Source: Verticiella sediminum
GTDB taxonomy: Bacteria > Pseudomonadota > Gammaproteobacteria > Burkholderiales > Burkholderiaceae_B
Length of the DNA stretch: 64,000 nucleotides
NCBI RefSeq assembly: GCF_007558815.1
Contig: NZ_VLTJ01000022.1
Location: forward strand, 124,001-188,000
Reading direction: 5' to 3'
Shown: piece by piece, positions 1-7,569 of the stretch
Layout of the letters: each line of letters opens with the position of its first letter
How positions within the stretch are numbered: the first letter of the stretch is position 1
Made by a program: the position numbers and the translations under genes
The notes under the pieces: model-generated
The model's input: only the letters and a program-made list of their open reading frames with translations
Told to the model about the DNA's origin: nothing
Database searches by the model: none

Positions 1-151
1 AATCCAGCAGACCGAGGACGTCAAGGCCCGCTACACCGCCCTGGGGGCTCAGCCCGGCCAGGGCACACCGGCCGACGCCGCCGAGTTCCTGCGCCGCGAA
101 GTCGAACGCTATGCGCTCGTCGTACGCGAGAACAACATCACCGTGGAATGA
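1..151 (+). CDS. Bug/TctC-family tripartite tricarboxylate receptor, C-terminal fragment
   Basis: Only the last 49 residues are in the window; the gene begins to the left. The reading frame from base 2 ends in a TGA at 149-151. The tail (LGAQPGQGTPADAAEFLRRE, then a stretch ending VRENNITVE) matches the usual C-terminus of periplasmic Bug receptors, where a G-x-x-x-x-x-G-T-P-A/E-E-x-A-x-F pattern precedes the last helix. Bug proteins bind small carboxylates or amides in the periplasm. The racemase starts 4 nt downstream, so the three genes probably form one operon in which this protein captures the substrate. Confidence 0.75.
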   Translation, partial: IQQTEDVKARYTALGAQPGQGTPADAAEFLRREVERYALVVRENNITVE

Positions 152-155
152 GTTC

Positions 156-905
156 ATGCGCCTGCTCGTCGTCAATCCCAACACCAGCGCCAGCGTCACC
201 GGGCTGATCGCCGCCGAGGCCCGGCGCGCCGCCAGCCCGGGCACCGAGATCGATGCGGTCACCGCCGCGTTCGGCATGGCCTATATCGAAACCCGGCTCG
301 AATCGGTGATCGGCGGCTATGCCGCCGTGTGCGCCGCCGCCGAGCACTACGAGCGCCACGACGGCGTGATCGTCGCGGCCTTCGGCGACCCGGGGCTGGG
401 CGGGATGCGCGAGCTGTTCGACGTCCCCGTGACCGGCATGACCGAGGCCGCCCTCGCCAGCGCCTGCCTGCTCGGCCAGCGCTTCTCCATCGTGGCGATC
501 AGCCGCCGCATCAAGGCCTGGTATCGCGAGTGCGTGCAGGGCTACGGCCTGGAGACGCGCCTGGCGAGCATCCGCAGCCTGGAGCAGCCCCTGGCCAACA
601 TCGCCACCGTGCAGGACGACCACGCCGAGCGCCTGGTCGCGCTGTGCGAGCAGACCGTCGTGGAGGACGGCGCCGACGTGGTGATCATCGCCGGCGCGCC
701 CCTCGCCGGCCTGGCGCGCAGCGTGCGGGGCCGGATTCCCGTACCGGTGGTCGACGGCGTCTCCAGCGCCGTGCGGCACCTCGAGAGCCTGGTCGCGCTC
801 GACCCGGGCGCAGCGCAGACCGGCAGCTTCGCGCGCCCGCCGGCCAAGCCCAACCAGGGCCTGCCGCCCAGACTCGCCGCCATGCTCGCGGCAGGCCGGC
901 CATGA
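156..905 (+). CDS. Asp/Glu/hydantoin racemase-fold protein lacking the usual catalytic cysteines
   Basis: The 249-residue protein has the N-terminal signature of the hydantoin/allantoin racemase group (MRLLVVNPNTSASVT). ATG 156 is chosen because it opens exactly at that signature; an in-frame ATG at 111 would overlap the preceding gene. In hydantoin and allantoin racemases two cysteines act as acid/base, in segments like IACFGDPGL and LGCAGMA. Here the first segment reads VAAFGDPGL (Ala75 for Cys) and the second IIAGAPLAGLA (about Gly180 for Cys). The four cysteines present lie elsewhere. The fold is clear, but racemase chemistry is doubtful; a lyase, decarboxylase or non-catalytic role is possible. 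It overlaps the amidase by ATGA, which suggests coupled translation and work on the same amide or hydantoin substrate. Confidence 0.8.
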   Translation: MRLLVVNPNTSASVTGLIAAEARRAASPGTEIDAVTAAFGMAYIETRLESVIGGYAAVCAAAEHYERHDGVIVAAFGDPGLGGMRELFDVPVTGMTEAALASACLLGQRFSIVAISRRIKAWYRECVQGYGLETRLASIRSLEQPLANIATVQDDHAERLVALCEQTVVEDGADVVIIAGAPLAGLARSVRGRIPVPVVDGVSSAVRHLESLVALDPGAAQTGSFARPPAKPNQGLPPRLAAMLAAGRP

Positions 906-2332
906 GCGATACCGGCGAGACCGCCGACCTGGCCGATGCCGGTGTCGTCGAATTGTCCCGACTTTTGCACGCAGGCGAGGTGTCCGCGCTCGATGTCGCC
1001 CAGGCCTGCATCGAACGCATCGAGGCCTGCGATGGGGGCTTGAACGCCATGGTGCGCTTCGACCCGCAGGTCGGCCTGGCGCAGGCACGCGCAGCCGACC
1101 GGCGCCGGGCGGCCGGCGAGGCGCATCCGCTGCTCGGCATCCCGTATACGGCCAAGGACAATATCTGGGTGGCCGGCCTCGGCTGCACCCAGGGTTCATT
1201 GCGTTTCGAGCACTTTCGGGCGCCGGCCGACGCCCAGGCCGTCGCCGCGCTGCGCGCGGCCGGGGCCGTCTTCCTCGGTCACACCAACTGCTCGGAGTTC
1301 GCCTGCAAGGGCGTGACCACCAACCTGCTGTACGGCGTGACGCGCAACCCGTGGCATCCGCAGCTCACGCCGGGCGGCTCCTCGGGCGGCGCGGCCAGCG
1401 CGACGGCGGCGGGCTATGCGCCGCTCGCCCTGGCCACCGACGCCGGCGGCTCGACCCGGCGGCCGGCCGCGCACACCGGCGTGGTGGGCTTCAAGCCGAG
1501 CGCCGGGCTGATCCCGCACGCGCTCGGCCATGCCGAGCCGGTCTACGGCAACTCGGTGATCGGGCAGATGACGCGCTCGGCGGCCGACCTGCGCCCGGTG
1601 CTGCGCACGCTGGCGCTCGATGCACCGGACGATCCGCAATGGCGGCCGCACGACGTGCGCGAGCGGCTGGCGCAAACGGATGCCGCGCCGCGTCTGCGCA
1701 TCGGCTACAGCCCGCGCCTGGGATTGGGCCATGCGGTCGATCCCGACGTGCAGCAGGCACTCGAACGTACCGCGCAGGCGCTGCAGGCGCTGGGCCACGA
1801 GGTCATCGCCTGCGACCCCGCCTGGCCGGCGGACACCAGCGAAGAGGCCCTGATGCCCCTGCAGTGGGCAGGCCTCGCCGAGTTGCACGGCCCAGCCTGG
1901 CAGGCCGGCGAGTGGACGGCGGACCCCGACATCGCCGCGCAGATCGAGAAAGGCCTGGCGCTGGCGGGCAGCGCCGTGACGGCGGCCCTGCGCCTGCGTG
2001 AAGCGCTGCACCGCAGTCTGAGCGCCTACTGGACGCAGGTCGACGTGATGCTCACGCCCACGACGGCGGCCACCGCCTGGCCTTGGACGCAACCCGGCCC
2101 GGCCACCATCGAAGGCCGGCCCGCCAGCCCGCGCGCGCATGCCGTCTTCACCCCGCTGTTCAACCACGTCGGCGTGCCGGCGCTCTCGCTGCCCTGCGGG
2201 CTGGATGCCGCCGGCCTGCCGATCGGCGTGCAGCTCGTTGCGCCGCGCTTTGCCGACGCGATGCTGGTGGCCCTGGCCGAAACGCTGGAAGCCCGGCTGC
2301 CGCGCCTGCCCCGGCCAGCTCGCCCAGGCTGA
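902..2332 (+). CDS. Amidase signature-family hydrolase (GatA/AtzF-like)
   Basis: The 476-residue protein belongs to the amidase signature family, which hydrolyses amide bonds with a Ser-cisSer-Lys triad. The triad is visible: Lys85 in PYTAKDN, the Gly/Ser loop TPGGSSGGAAS around Ser160-161, and the nucleophile Ser184 in DAGGSTRRPA. There is no signal peptide, so it is cytoplasmic. Length is normal for stand-alone amidases. The start overlaps the racemase stop (ATGA). It is probably not GatA of the tRNA amidotransferase, since gatB and gatC are absent and the neighbours are a racemase and a Bug receptor. The natural amide, carbamoyl compound or hydantoin derivative cannot be told from sequence. 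Confidence 0.88.
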   Translation: MSDTGETADLADAGVVELSRLLHAGEVSALDVAQACIERIEACDGGLNAMVRFDPQVGLAQARAADRRRAAGEAHPLLGIPYTAKDNIWVAGLGCTQGSLRFEHFRAPADAQAVAALRAAGAVFLGHTNCSEFACKGVTTNLLYGVTRNPWHPQLTPGGSSGGAASATAAGYAPLALATDAGGSTRRPAAHTGVVGFKPSAGLIPHALGHAEPVYGNSVIGQMTRSAADLRPVLRTLALDAPDDPQWRPHDVRERLAQTDAAPRLRIGYSPRLGLGHAVDPDVQQALERTAQALQALGHEVIACDPAWPADTSEEALMPLQWAGLAELHGPAWQAGEWTADPDIAAQIEKGLALAGSAVTAALRLREALHRSLSAYWTQVDVMLTPTTAATAWPWTQPGPATIEGRPASPRAHAVFTPLFNHVGVPALSLPCGLDAAGLPIGVQLVAPRFADAMLVALAETLEARLPRLPRPARPG

Positions 2333-2421
2333 AGAAAACCGACGGGAGCGACGGGAAAGAACGTTCCTGTCGCTGCACGCTGCCCTGCGCTCTCCAGAAG
2401 GCGCGCTCCCGCCGATAGCCT

Positions 2422-2892
2422 TTAGACGCCCCCGGCGTAGCCCTGCTGGCGCCAGGCCTCGAACACCGTCACGGCCACCGCATTGGACAGGTTCAGGCTG
2501 CGCTGCCCCGGCCGCATGGGCAAGCGCAGGCGTTGCGCCGGCGCGAAGCCGGCGAGCACGTCCTCGGCAAGGCCGGCCGTCTCGCTGCCGAACACGAACA
2601 CGTCGGCCGGTTCAAAGCCCACCTCGCCCAGGTGCCGCTCGGCGCGCGTGGTCAGGGCATAGACGCGCTCGCGCGGCGTACCGATGCAGGCCAGGGCCGC
2701 CGCCAGGTCGTCGTGCACCTGCACGCTGGCCCATTCGTGATAGTCCAGCCCGGCGCGGCGCAGTCTGGCGTCCTCCAGCACGAAGCCGAGCGGGCGCACC
2801 AGATGCAGGGCAACGCCGGTGTTCGCGGCAAGGCGGATGGCATTGCCCGTGTTGGGCGGGATCTCGGGCGAGACCAGGACGACGTGGAACAA
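2422..2892 (-). CDS. trmL: tRNA (cytidine/uridine-2'-O-)-methyltransferase TrmL
   Basis: SPOUT-class methyltransferase that 2'-O-methylates the wobble base (position 34) of certain leucine tRNAs with SAM. The start is a TTG at 2892-2890, preceded at 5 nt by AGGAG (2902-2898). From there the protein reads LFHVVLVSPEIPPNTGNAIR, the standard TrmL N-terminus, and gives 156 residues against 157 in E. coli. The C-terminal knot motifs are present: VFGSETAGL, then MRPGQRSLNLSNAVAV. An open frame continues upstream to 3084, but that part is low-complexity and overlaps the IclR gene, so it is rejected. It lies 37 nt downstream of the IclR gene on the same strand and may be read from that transcript. 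Confidence 0.93.
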   Translation of the reverse strand: MFHVVLVSPEIPPNTGNAIRLAANTGVALHLVRPLGFVLEDARLRRAGLDYHEWASVQVHDDLAAALACIGTPRERVYALTTRAERHLGEVGFEPADVFVFGSETAGLAEDVLAGFAPAQRLRLPMRPGQRSLNLSNAVAVTVFEAWRQQGYAGGV

Positions 2893-2929
2893 GAGGGCTC
2901 CTGGGTAGAGGGAGAACGCGCCGGCGGGC

Positions 2930-3796
2930 TCAGGCCGGCGCCTGCGCGCGCACGTGCCCCAGCGCCAGGGACAGCGCATGCGCCGCCTGCGTGACGGCGG
3001 GCTCGAAGGCGCGCATGGCCTTCTGGGTGAGGCGGTCCGCCGGGCCCGAGATGCCGAGCGCCGCGACCACCTCGCCGCGCGCATCGAACACCGGCGCCGC
3101 CAGGCCGCACACGCTGGCGCGCCACTCGCCCCGGTTCACCGCGTAACCCTGCTGCCGGACGCGACGCAGTTCGGCTTCGAGTTCCTGCGGATCGACGATG
3201 GTGCGCGGCGTGTACGGCGCCATGGCGGCGCTGGCCTCGGCCACCCGGGCCGCCTCGGCATACGCCAGCAATACCTTGCCGGTGGCGACGCAACCCGCCG
3301 GCGCGCGCCCGCCGACGCGCGAGTACGCACGCACCGGCTGAGGGCTGTCGATCTTGTCGACGTAGAGCACGTCGATGCCGTCGAGGATGGAAAGATGCAC
3401 CGTCTCCGACGTGGCATCGGCCAGCTCGCGCAGGAAGGGCGCGGCGACCTGGCGCAGATCCAGGCGATCGGCGACCCGCATGCCGACCTCCCAGATGCGC
3501 AGGCTGCAGGCGTAGCGGCCCTGCGCCTCGCGCACCCAGCCCAGATCGCACAGCATGCGCAGCAGGCGGTGCACACCGCTCTTGCCCATGCCCAGCTCGC
3601 GCGCGAGTTCGGTGACGCCCATGGGAGCGTCGGCGCGCGCGAGCGCCTCGAGGATGGCCAGGCCCTTGGGCAGCGAGCCGACGCCGGGAGCATCGGGTAC
3701 GGGATCGACGGCGGCTGAAGCGGAGGAGACCAGGGTCACGGGTAGGCCGGAGGCGGTTGCGGAGGACTTGATGATACCGGAAGCACGCATTACCAT
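2930..3796 (-). CDS. IclR-family transcriptional regulator
   Basis: The 288-residue protein has a winged-helix N-terminal DNA-binding domain (about residues 41-100: SLPKGLAILEALA, then MGVTELARELGMGKSGVHRLLRML) and an IclR effector domain (about 115-285). It diverges from the Bug-CoA-transferase operon across a 71-nt AT-rich gap, the classic layout of an IclR regulator controlling its neighbour. The start used is the ATG at 3796; a second in-frame ATG two codons later (3790) is equally possible. About 25 residues before the winged helix look disordered. The ligand is unknown, probably the operon substrate or its CoA ester. Confidence 0.92.
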   Translation of the reverse strand: MVMRASGIIKSSATASGLPVTLVSSASAAVDPVPDAPGVGSLPKGLAILEALARADAPMGVTELARELGMGKSGVHRLLRMLCDLGWVREAQGRYACSLRIWEVGMRVADRLDLRQVAAPFLRELADATSETVHLSILDGIDVLYVDKIDSPQPVRAYSRVGGRAPAGCVATGKVLLAYAEAARVAEASAAMAPYTPRTIVDPQELEAELRRVRQQGYAVNRGEWRASVCGLAAPVFDARGEVVAALGISGPADRLTQKAMRAFEPAVTQAAHALSLALGHVRAQAPA

Positions 3797-3867
3797 ATAT
3801 CCAAATATTATGAACGCCGTACTAATAATTAGAACATAATCGAGCCCCCACAGGAGGAGTCCAGACC
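3797..3867. promoter_or_regulatory. Divergent promoter/operator region between IclR regulator and Bug operon
   Basis: This 71-nt gap is strikingly AT-rich in a very GC-rich window. It contains the odd palindrome CTAATAATTAG at 3822-3832 and other A/T blocks (ATATCCAAATATTATG from 3797) that could hold -10 elements for both directions. AGGAGG at 3852-3857 is the ribosome-binding site of the Bug gene at 3868. IclR proteins usually bind such short palindromes between divergent genes. The operator assignment is inference. Confidence 0.6.
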
Positions 3868-4893
3868 ATGCCGTTTTCGCTCACCTTGCTACGCAATGCC
3901 GCACGCGGCTGCACCCGGCGCGTCGCCGCTTCGTTGCTCCTGGGCGGCGCCCTGGTCTGCGCGATGCCGGCGGCGCTCCAGGCCGCGCAGCCGTCCCCGG
4001 CCAACTGGCCCGAGCGCCCGATCACTTTCATCGTGCCCTTCCCGCCGGGAGGCAACAGCGACAACCTCGGGCGCATCATGGCCGAGCAACTGCGCATCAA
4101 GCTGGGCGTCCCGGTGATCGTGGAGAACCGGCCAGGCGGCACCACCTCGGTAGGCACGGAGGCGCTGGCGCGCGCCCAGCCGGATGGCTACACCCTGCTG
4201 CTGGGCGCGGCCACCGCCTTCACCGTGCTGCCGCACCTGCGCAAGCTGCCCTACGATCCCGAGCGCGACTTCACCTTCGCCGCCGGCATCGCCGACTATC
4301 TGCCGATCGTCACCGCGTCTCCCCAATTGGGCGTGCGCTCGCTGCAGGAACTCGTCGAGCTGGCCCGCCAGCGTCCCGGCGAGCTGAAGATCGGCTCGGC
4401 GGGCATCGCCTCGGCCGGCCACATCGCCAGCGAGATCATCAAGCGCGCGAGCGGCATCGACGTGCTGCACGTGCCCTACAAGGGTTCGGCCGAACTCATT
4501 TCCGCCCTGCAGGGCGGGCAGATCGACTTCTTCATCGACGGCGTGGGCCTGAACATGGCCCAGGACGGCCGGGGCGTGGCGCTGGCCACCTTCGCCGAGC
4601 GGCGCCACCCCATGCTGCCGGACGTGCCCAGCCTTCCCGAGGCGGGTATAAAAGAAGATCTGCCGCAGGGCGGTTGGGGCCTGGTGCTTCCCGCCGGCAC
4701 CGACCCGGCCATCGTCGCCAAGGTCGGCGCCGCCGCCAAGACCATCCTGGCGGACCCCGACACCATCGACCGGCTGCTGCGCGCCAGCGTCGTCGCCGAA
4801 TACATCGACCCCGCGCCCTATCGCGAGAACCTCGCCAAGGCCTACCGCTTCTATGGGGAGCTGATCCCGGCGGTCGGCATCGCCACGCAATAA
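3868..4893 (+). CDS. Bug/TctC-family periplasmic substrate-binding protein
   Basis: The 341-residue protein has an N-terminal signal peptide (a basic stretch to about residue 18, then a hydrophobic core ending near ALQAAQ). The mature protein opens with WPERPITFIVPFPPGGNSDN, the binding-loop signature of Bug receptors, and later carries VPYKGSAEL and LPDVPSLPEAG. Bug proteins bind carboxylates or similar small molecules in the periplasm. No TctA/TctB membrane genes are nearby, so transport may use distant subunits, or the protein may act as a sensor. It is the first gene of the CoA-transferase operon and likely binds the compound that operon degrades. Confidence 0.92.
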   Translation: MPFSLTLLRNAARGCTRRVAASLLLGGALVCAMPAALQAAQPSPANWPERPITFIVPFPPGGNSDNLGRIMAEQLRIKLGVPVIVENRPGGTTSVGTEALARAQPDGYTLLLGAATAFTVLPHLRKLPYDPERDFTFAAGIADYLPIVTASPQLGVRSLQELVELARQRPGELKIGSAGIASAGHIASEIIKRASGIDVLHVPYKGSAELISALQGGQIDFFIDGVGLNMAQDGRGVALATFAERRHPMLPDVPSLPEAGIKEDLPQGGWGLVLPAGTDPAIVAKVGAAAKTILADPDTIDRLLRASVVAEYIDPAPYRENLAKAYRFYGELIPAVGIATQ

Positions 4894-4915
4894 CCCTTCA
4901 CCCATCGGGAGTCCC

Positions 4916-6076
4916 ATGACCCAAAACCCGCTTCCCCTCGCCGGCGTCAAAGTCGTCGAAATCTGCCAGGTCGCCGCCGGCCCGTTCGCCGGCATGCTGC
5001 TCGCGGACTACGGCGCCGACGTCGTCAAGATCGAACCGCCCGAAGGCGATGCGCTGCGCCAGTGGCCGCCGCTGTCCGGCGCGGATGACGATCGCTACAG
5101 CGAGAACTACGCCTCGCTGAACCGGGGCAAGCGGTCGGTGGCGCTGAACCTGAAAGACCCTGCCCAGCTCGCCTATGCGCGCCAGCTCATCCTCGAGGCC
5201 GACGTGCTGGTCGAGAACAGCCGGCCCGGCGTGATGGAGCGGCTCGGGCTGTCGTGGGAGCACTTCGCCGAGCACAAGCCCGGCCTCGTCTACTGCTCGA
5301 TCTCCGCCTTCGGCCAGAGCGGGCCACGCTCGCGCGAGGGCGGCTTCGACGTCACCGTCCAGGCCGCGGCGGGCGTGATGAGCGTGACCGGCGAACCCGA
5401 GGGCGCGCCCGTCAAGTGCGGCGTGCCCATCTCCGACTTCACCGCGGGGCTGTACGCGGCGTTCTCGATCGCCGCCCTGCTCGCCCGCGTGCGCGCGGGC
5501 GGCGCCGGCGGACGCATCGACGTGCCGATGTTCGCCACCACCCTGGCCGTGGGTGCGCTGCAGACCAGCGAATACTTCGGCACCGGCCGCAATCCGCGCA
5601 AGCTCGGCTCGGCCCATCCGCGCAACGCGCCTTACCAGGCCTACGAAGCGAGCGACGGCTGGTTCGTCATCGCCGCGGGCAACAACCGGCTGTGGCAGGC
5701 CGTCTGCGATGCCGCCGACACCCGCCACCTGCTCGAGGACGAGCGCTTCACCACGCCCACGCTGCGCGCGACGCACCAGGTCGCGCTGCGCGACCTCCTG
5801 CAGCCGCGCTTTCGCGAGTTCACGGTGGCGCAATGGCTGGAGCGCTTCAATGCGGCGGGCGTACCCAACGCACCCATCAACGGCTATGCCGAGGCGCTGG
5901 CCGATCCGCAGGCCGAGCACCTGGGCCTGGTCCAGCCCATCACCCTGCCCAATGGCGTGGTCACCCGTACGGTCGGCTGCCCGGTGTGGCTGGACGGCGC
6001 GCCGGTGCCGGTGAAGAGCGACTACGCGCGCCTGGGCGAGCACACCCCGGCCGAGTTCCGGGCGGATGCGGCATGA
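4916..6076 (+). CDS. CaiB/BaiF-type (family III) CoA-transferase
   Basis: The 386-residue protein starts PLAGVKVVEICQVAAGPFAG, followed by LLADYGADVVKIE, the hallmark N-terminus of family III CoA-transferases. These enzymes swap CoA between carboxylic acids through an aspartyl-CoA thioester. The segment around GFDVTVQA (about residues 143-150) follows the usual order of the catalytic region, but I did not fix the catalytic Asp by alignment. ATG 4916 has GGGAG 9 nt upstream. The gene lies 22 nt after the Bug gene and 55 nt before the thiol dioxygenase, on the same strand. Its likely task is to load CoA on the product of the neighbouring dioxygenase or on the imported acid. Confidence 0.9.
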   Translation: MTQNPLPLAGVKVVEICQVAAGPFAGMLLADYGADVVKIEPPEGDALRQWPPLSGADDDRYSENYASLNRGKRSVALNLKDPAQLAYARQLILEADVLVENSRPGVMERLGLSWEHFAEHKPGLVYCSISAFGQSGPRSREGGFDVTVQAAAGVMSVTGEPEGAPVKCGVPISDFTAGLYAAFSIAALLARVRAGGAGGRIDVPMFATTLAVGALQTSEYFGTGRNPRKLGSAHPRNAPYQAYEASDGWFVIAAGNNRLWQAVCDAADTRHLLEDERFTTPTLRATHQVALRDLLQPRFREFTVAQWLERFNAAGVPNAPINGYAEALADPQAEHLGLVQPITLPNGVVTRTVGCPVWLDGAPVPVKSDYARLGEHTPAEFRADAA

Positions 6077-6131
6077 GCCGCGTCGCACCAGCCACCGACG
6101 GCCGCGCGCCCTTTTCTCCGAGAACGACTCC

Positions 6132-6761
6132 ATGACCACGCCTGACGACACCCTGGCGCCGCTGCGCGACTACGTCGCGCACATGACGCGCATCGCCGAC
6201 ACCCTGGGCACGCCCGCGGGGCTGGAACAGGCCCGCGCCCTGCTCGCCCAGCTCGTCGCGCGCGACGACTGGCTGCCCGAGGCCTTCGCCCAGCCCCATC
6301 CGCAGTTCTATCAGCAATACCTGCTGCACGGCGATCCGCTGGAACGCTTCAGCGTGGTCAGCTTCGTCTGGGGCCCGGGCCAGCGCACCCCCATCCACGA
6401 CCATTGCACCTGGGGCCTGATCGGCATGCTGCGCGGCGCCGAGCGCGGCCAGCGCTACACGGCGGCCGCCGACGGCAGCGTGCATCCCGACGGCGAGGCG
6501 GCCCTGCTCGAACCCGGCGACATCGAACTCGTGTCGCCGGCCACCGGCGACTGGCACGTGGTCGAGAACGCCTACGCCGACCGGGTCTCGATCAGCATCC
6601 ACGTCTACGGCGGCAACATCGGCGCCATCGCCCGCCACGTCTACGACCCCGCCGCCGGCGTGATCAAGCCCTTCGTATCCGGCTATTCCGCGCCGGTCTC
6701 GCCCAACCTGTGGGATCGCTCCGCCCAGGTGCGCGCCACGCTGGCCGGAGGCAAGGCATGA
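6132..6761 (+). CDS. Cysteine dioxygenase-family (Gln-type) thiol dioxygenase, likely 3-mercaptopropionate dioxygenase-like
   Basis: The 209-residue cupin belongs to the cysteine dioxygenase type I family, non-haem iron enzymes that oxidise a thiol to a sulfinate with O2. The iron ligands are visible: His89 and His91 in PGQRTPIHDHCTWG, and His142 in GDWHVVENAY. Where mammalian cysteine dioxygenase has Arg60 for the amino acid carboxylate, this protein has Gln62 in YQQYL. That is the known mark of bacterial enzymes that prefer 3-mercaptopropionate. My hand alignment of this region needs one gap. ATG 6132 opens directly at MTTPDDTLAPL; the upstream in-frame region overlaps the CoA-transferase. 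It overlaps the next gene by ATGA. The substrate is inferred. Confidence 0.85.
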   Translation: MTTPDDTLAPLRDYVAHMTRIADTLGTPAGLEQARALLAQLVARDDWLPEAFAQPHPQFYQQYLLHGDPLERFSVVSFVWGPGQRTPIHDHCTWGLIGMLRGAERGQRYTAAADGSVHPDGEAALLEPGDIELVSPATGDWHVVENAYADRVSISIHVYGGNIGAIARHVYDPAAGVIKPFVSGYSAPVSPNLWDRSAQVRATLAGGKA

Positions 6762-7537
6762 GCGCTTCCGCCCGGCCGCCCGAAGGAAGCGCGACGCTTC
6801 CCGAGGCCGCCTCCGGCCTGCACGTCGCGCACGAGGATGGCGTGGCCCGGCTCACGCTGGATCGCCCGCAGCTCGGCAACGCGCTCTCGGCCGAGCTGGT
6901 CGAGGCCCTGCTCGCCGCCCTGGCGCAGGCCGAAGCCACGGCCGGCATCCACACCGTGCTCCTGCGCGGCAACGGCCGCCACTTCTGCACGGGATTCGAC
7001 CTGTCCACGCTGGACGCGCAGAGCGACGGCGACCTGCTGCATCGTTTCGTGCGCGTCGAGACCCTGCTCGCGGCGCTGTGGCATTCGCCGCTGCGCACCG
7101 CCGTCCTGGCCCAGGGCCGAACCTGGGGCGCGGGCGCCGACCTCGTCGCCGCCTGCGAGAGCCGCGCCGCGGCGGCGCGCGCGAGCTTTCGCTTCCCGGG
7201 CGCGCGCTTCGGGCTGGTGCTGGGCACGCGGCGCCTGGCCGAACGCATCGGCGCCGACCGCGCGCGCCGATGGGTGCTCGACGGTCATGAGGCGCCGGCC
7301 GCCGAAGCATGCGCCGCCGGCCTCGTCGAGAGCGTGCTCGCCGAAGGCGACGAGGACGGCTGGTGCGCCGCGCTGCGCGAGTCTTCCGCCGTCGCGCCGG
7401 CAACCGCCGCGCGCCTGCGCATGGCCACGCGCCTGGACGCGCGCGACCACGACCTGGCGGCCCTGGTGCGCTCGGCCGCCGACCCCGGCCTGCGCGAGCG
7501 CATCCGCGCCTACGTAGCGCAGAACAAGAAGTCCTGA
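6758..7537 (+). CDS. Enoyl-CoA hydratase/isomerase-family protein
   Basis: The 259-residue crotonase-fold protein carries RLTLDRPQLGNALS near residue 30, the oxyanion-hole stretch GRHFCTGFDLS (about 74-84), and the second segment AQGRTWGAGADLVAACE (about 120-136). These proteins act on acyl-CoA thioesters as hydratases, isomerases, hydrolases or lyases. The usual hydratase glutamates are not evident: the second loop reads FPGARFGLVLG, with no Glu in the common position, so it may be an isomerase, thioesterase or lyase. It is translationally coupled to the dioxygenase gene (ATGA overlap), so its substrate is probably a CoA ester from the same pathway. Confidence 0.87.
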   Translation: MSASARPPEGSATLPEAASGLHVAHEDGVARLTLDRPQLGNALSAELVEALLAALAQAEATAGIHTVLLRGNGRHFCTGFDLSTLDAQSDGDLLHRFVRVETLLAALWHSPLRTAVLAQGRTWGAGADLVAACESRAAAARASFRFPGARFGLVLGTRRLAERIGADRARRWVLDGHEAPAAEACAAGLVESVLAEGDEDGWCAALRESSAVAPATAARLRMATRLDARDHDLAALVRSAADPGLRERIRAYVAQNKKS

Positions 7538-7569
7538 TCCATCACGGAACCCTTACGGAGGAACTCCTC

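Noticed and set aside
138-1199. Long open frames on the opposite strand of the racemase, amidase and most other genes
   Set aside because: They are antisense shadows common in GC-rich DNA, with arginine/alanine/proline-rich composition and no recognisable domains.
902-2332. GatA subunit of the aspartyl/glutamyl-tRNA amidotransferase
   Set aside because: gatB and gatC are absent, and the gene is coupled to a racemase-like gene, so a catabolic amidase is more likely.
2893-3084. Longer N-terminus for TrmL
   Set aside because: The upstream part is arginine-rich shadow sequence overlapping the IclR gene; the TTG at 2892 has a good ribosome-binding site and gives the family length.
7309-7569. Longer N-terminus for the ADP-forming acyl-CoA synthetase
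   Set aside because: It would overlap most of the 3' part of the hydratase gene; GTG 7570 has GGAGG at good spacing and opens at the family start.
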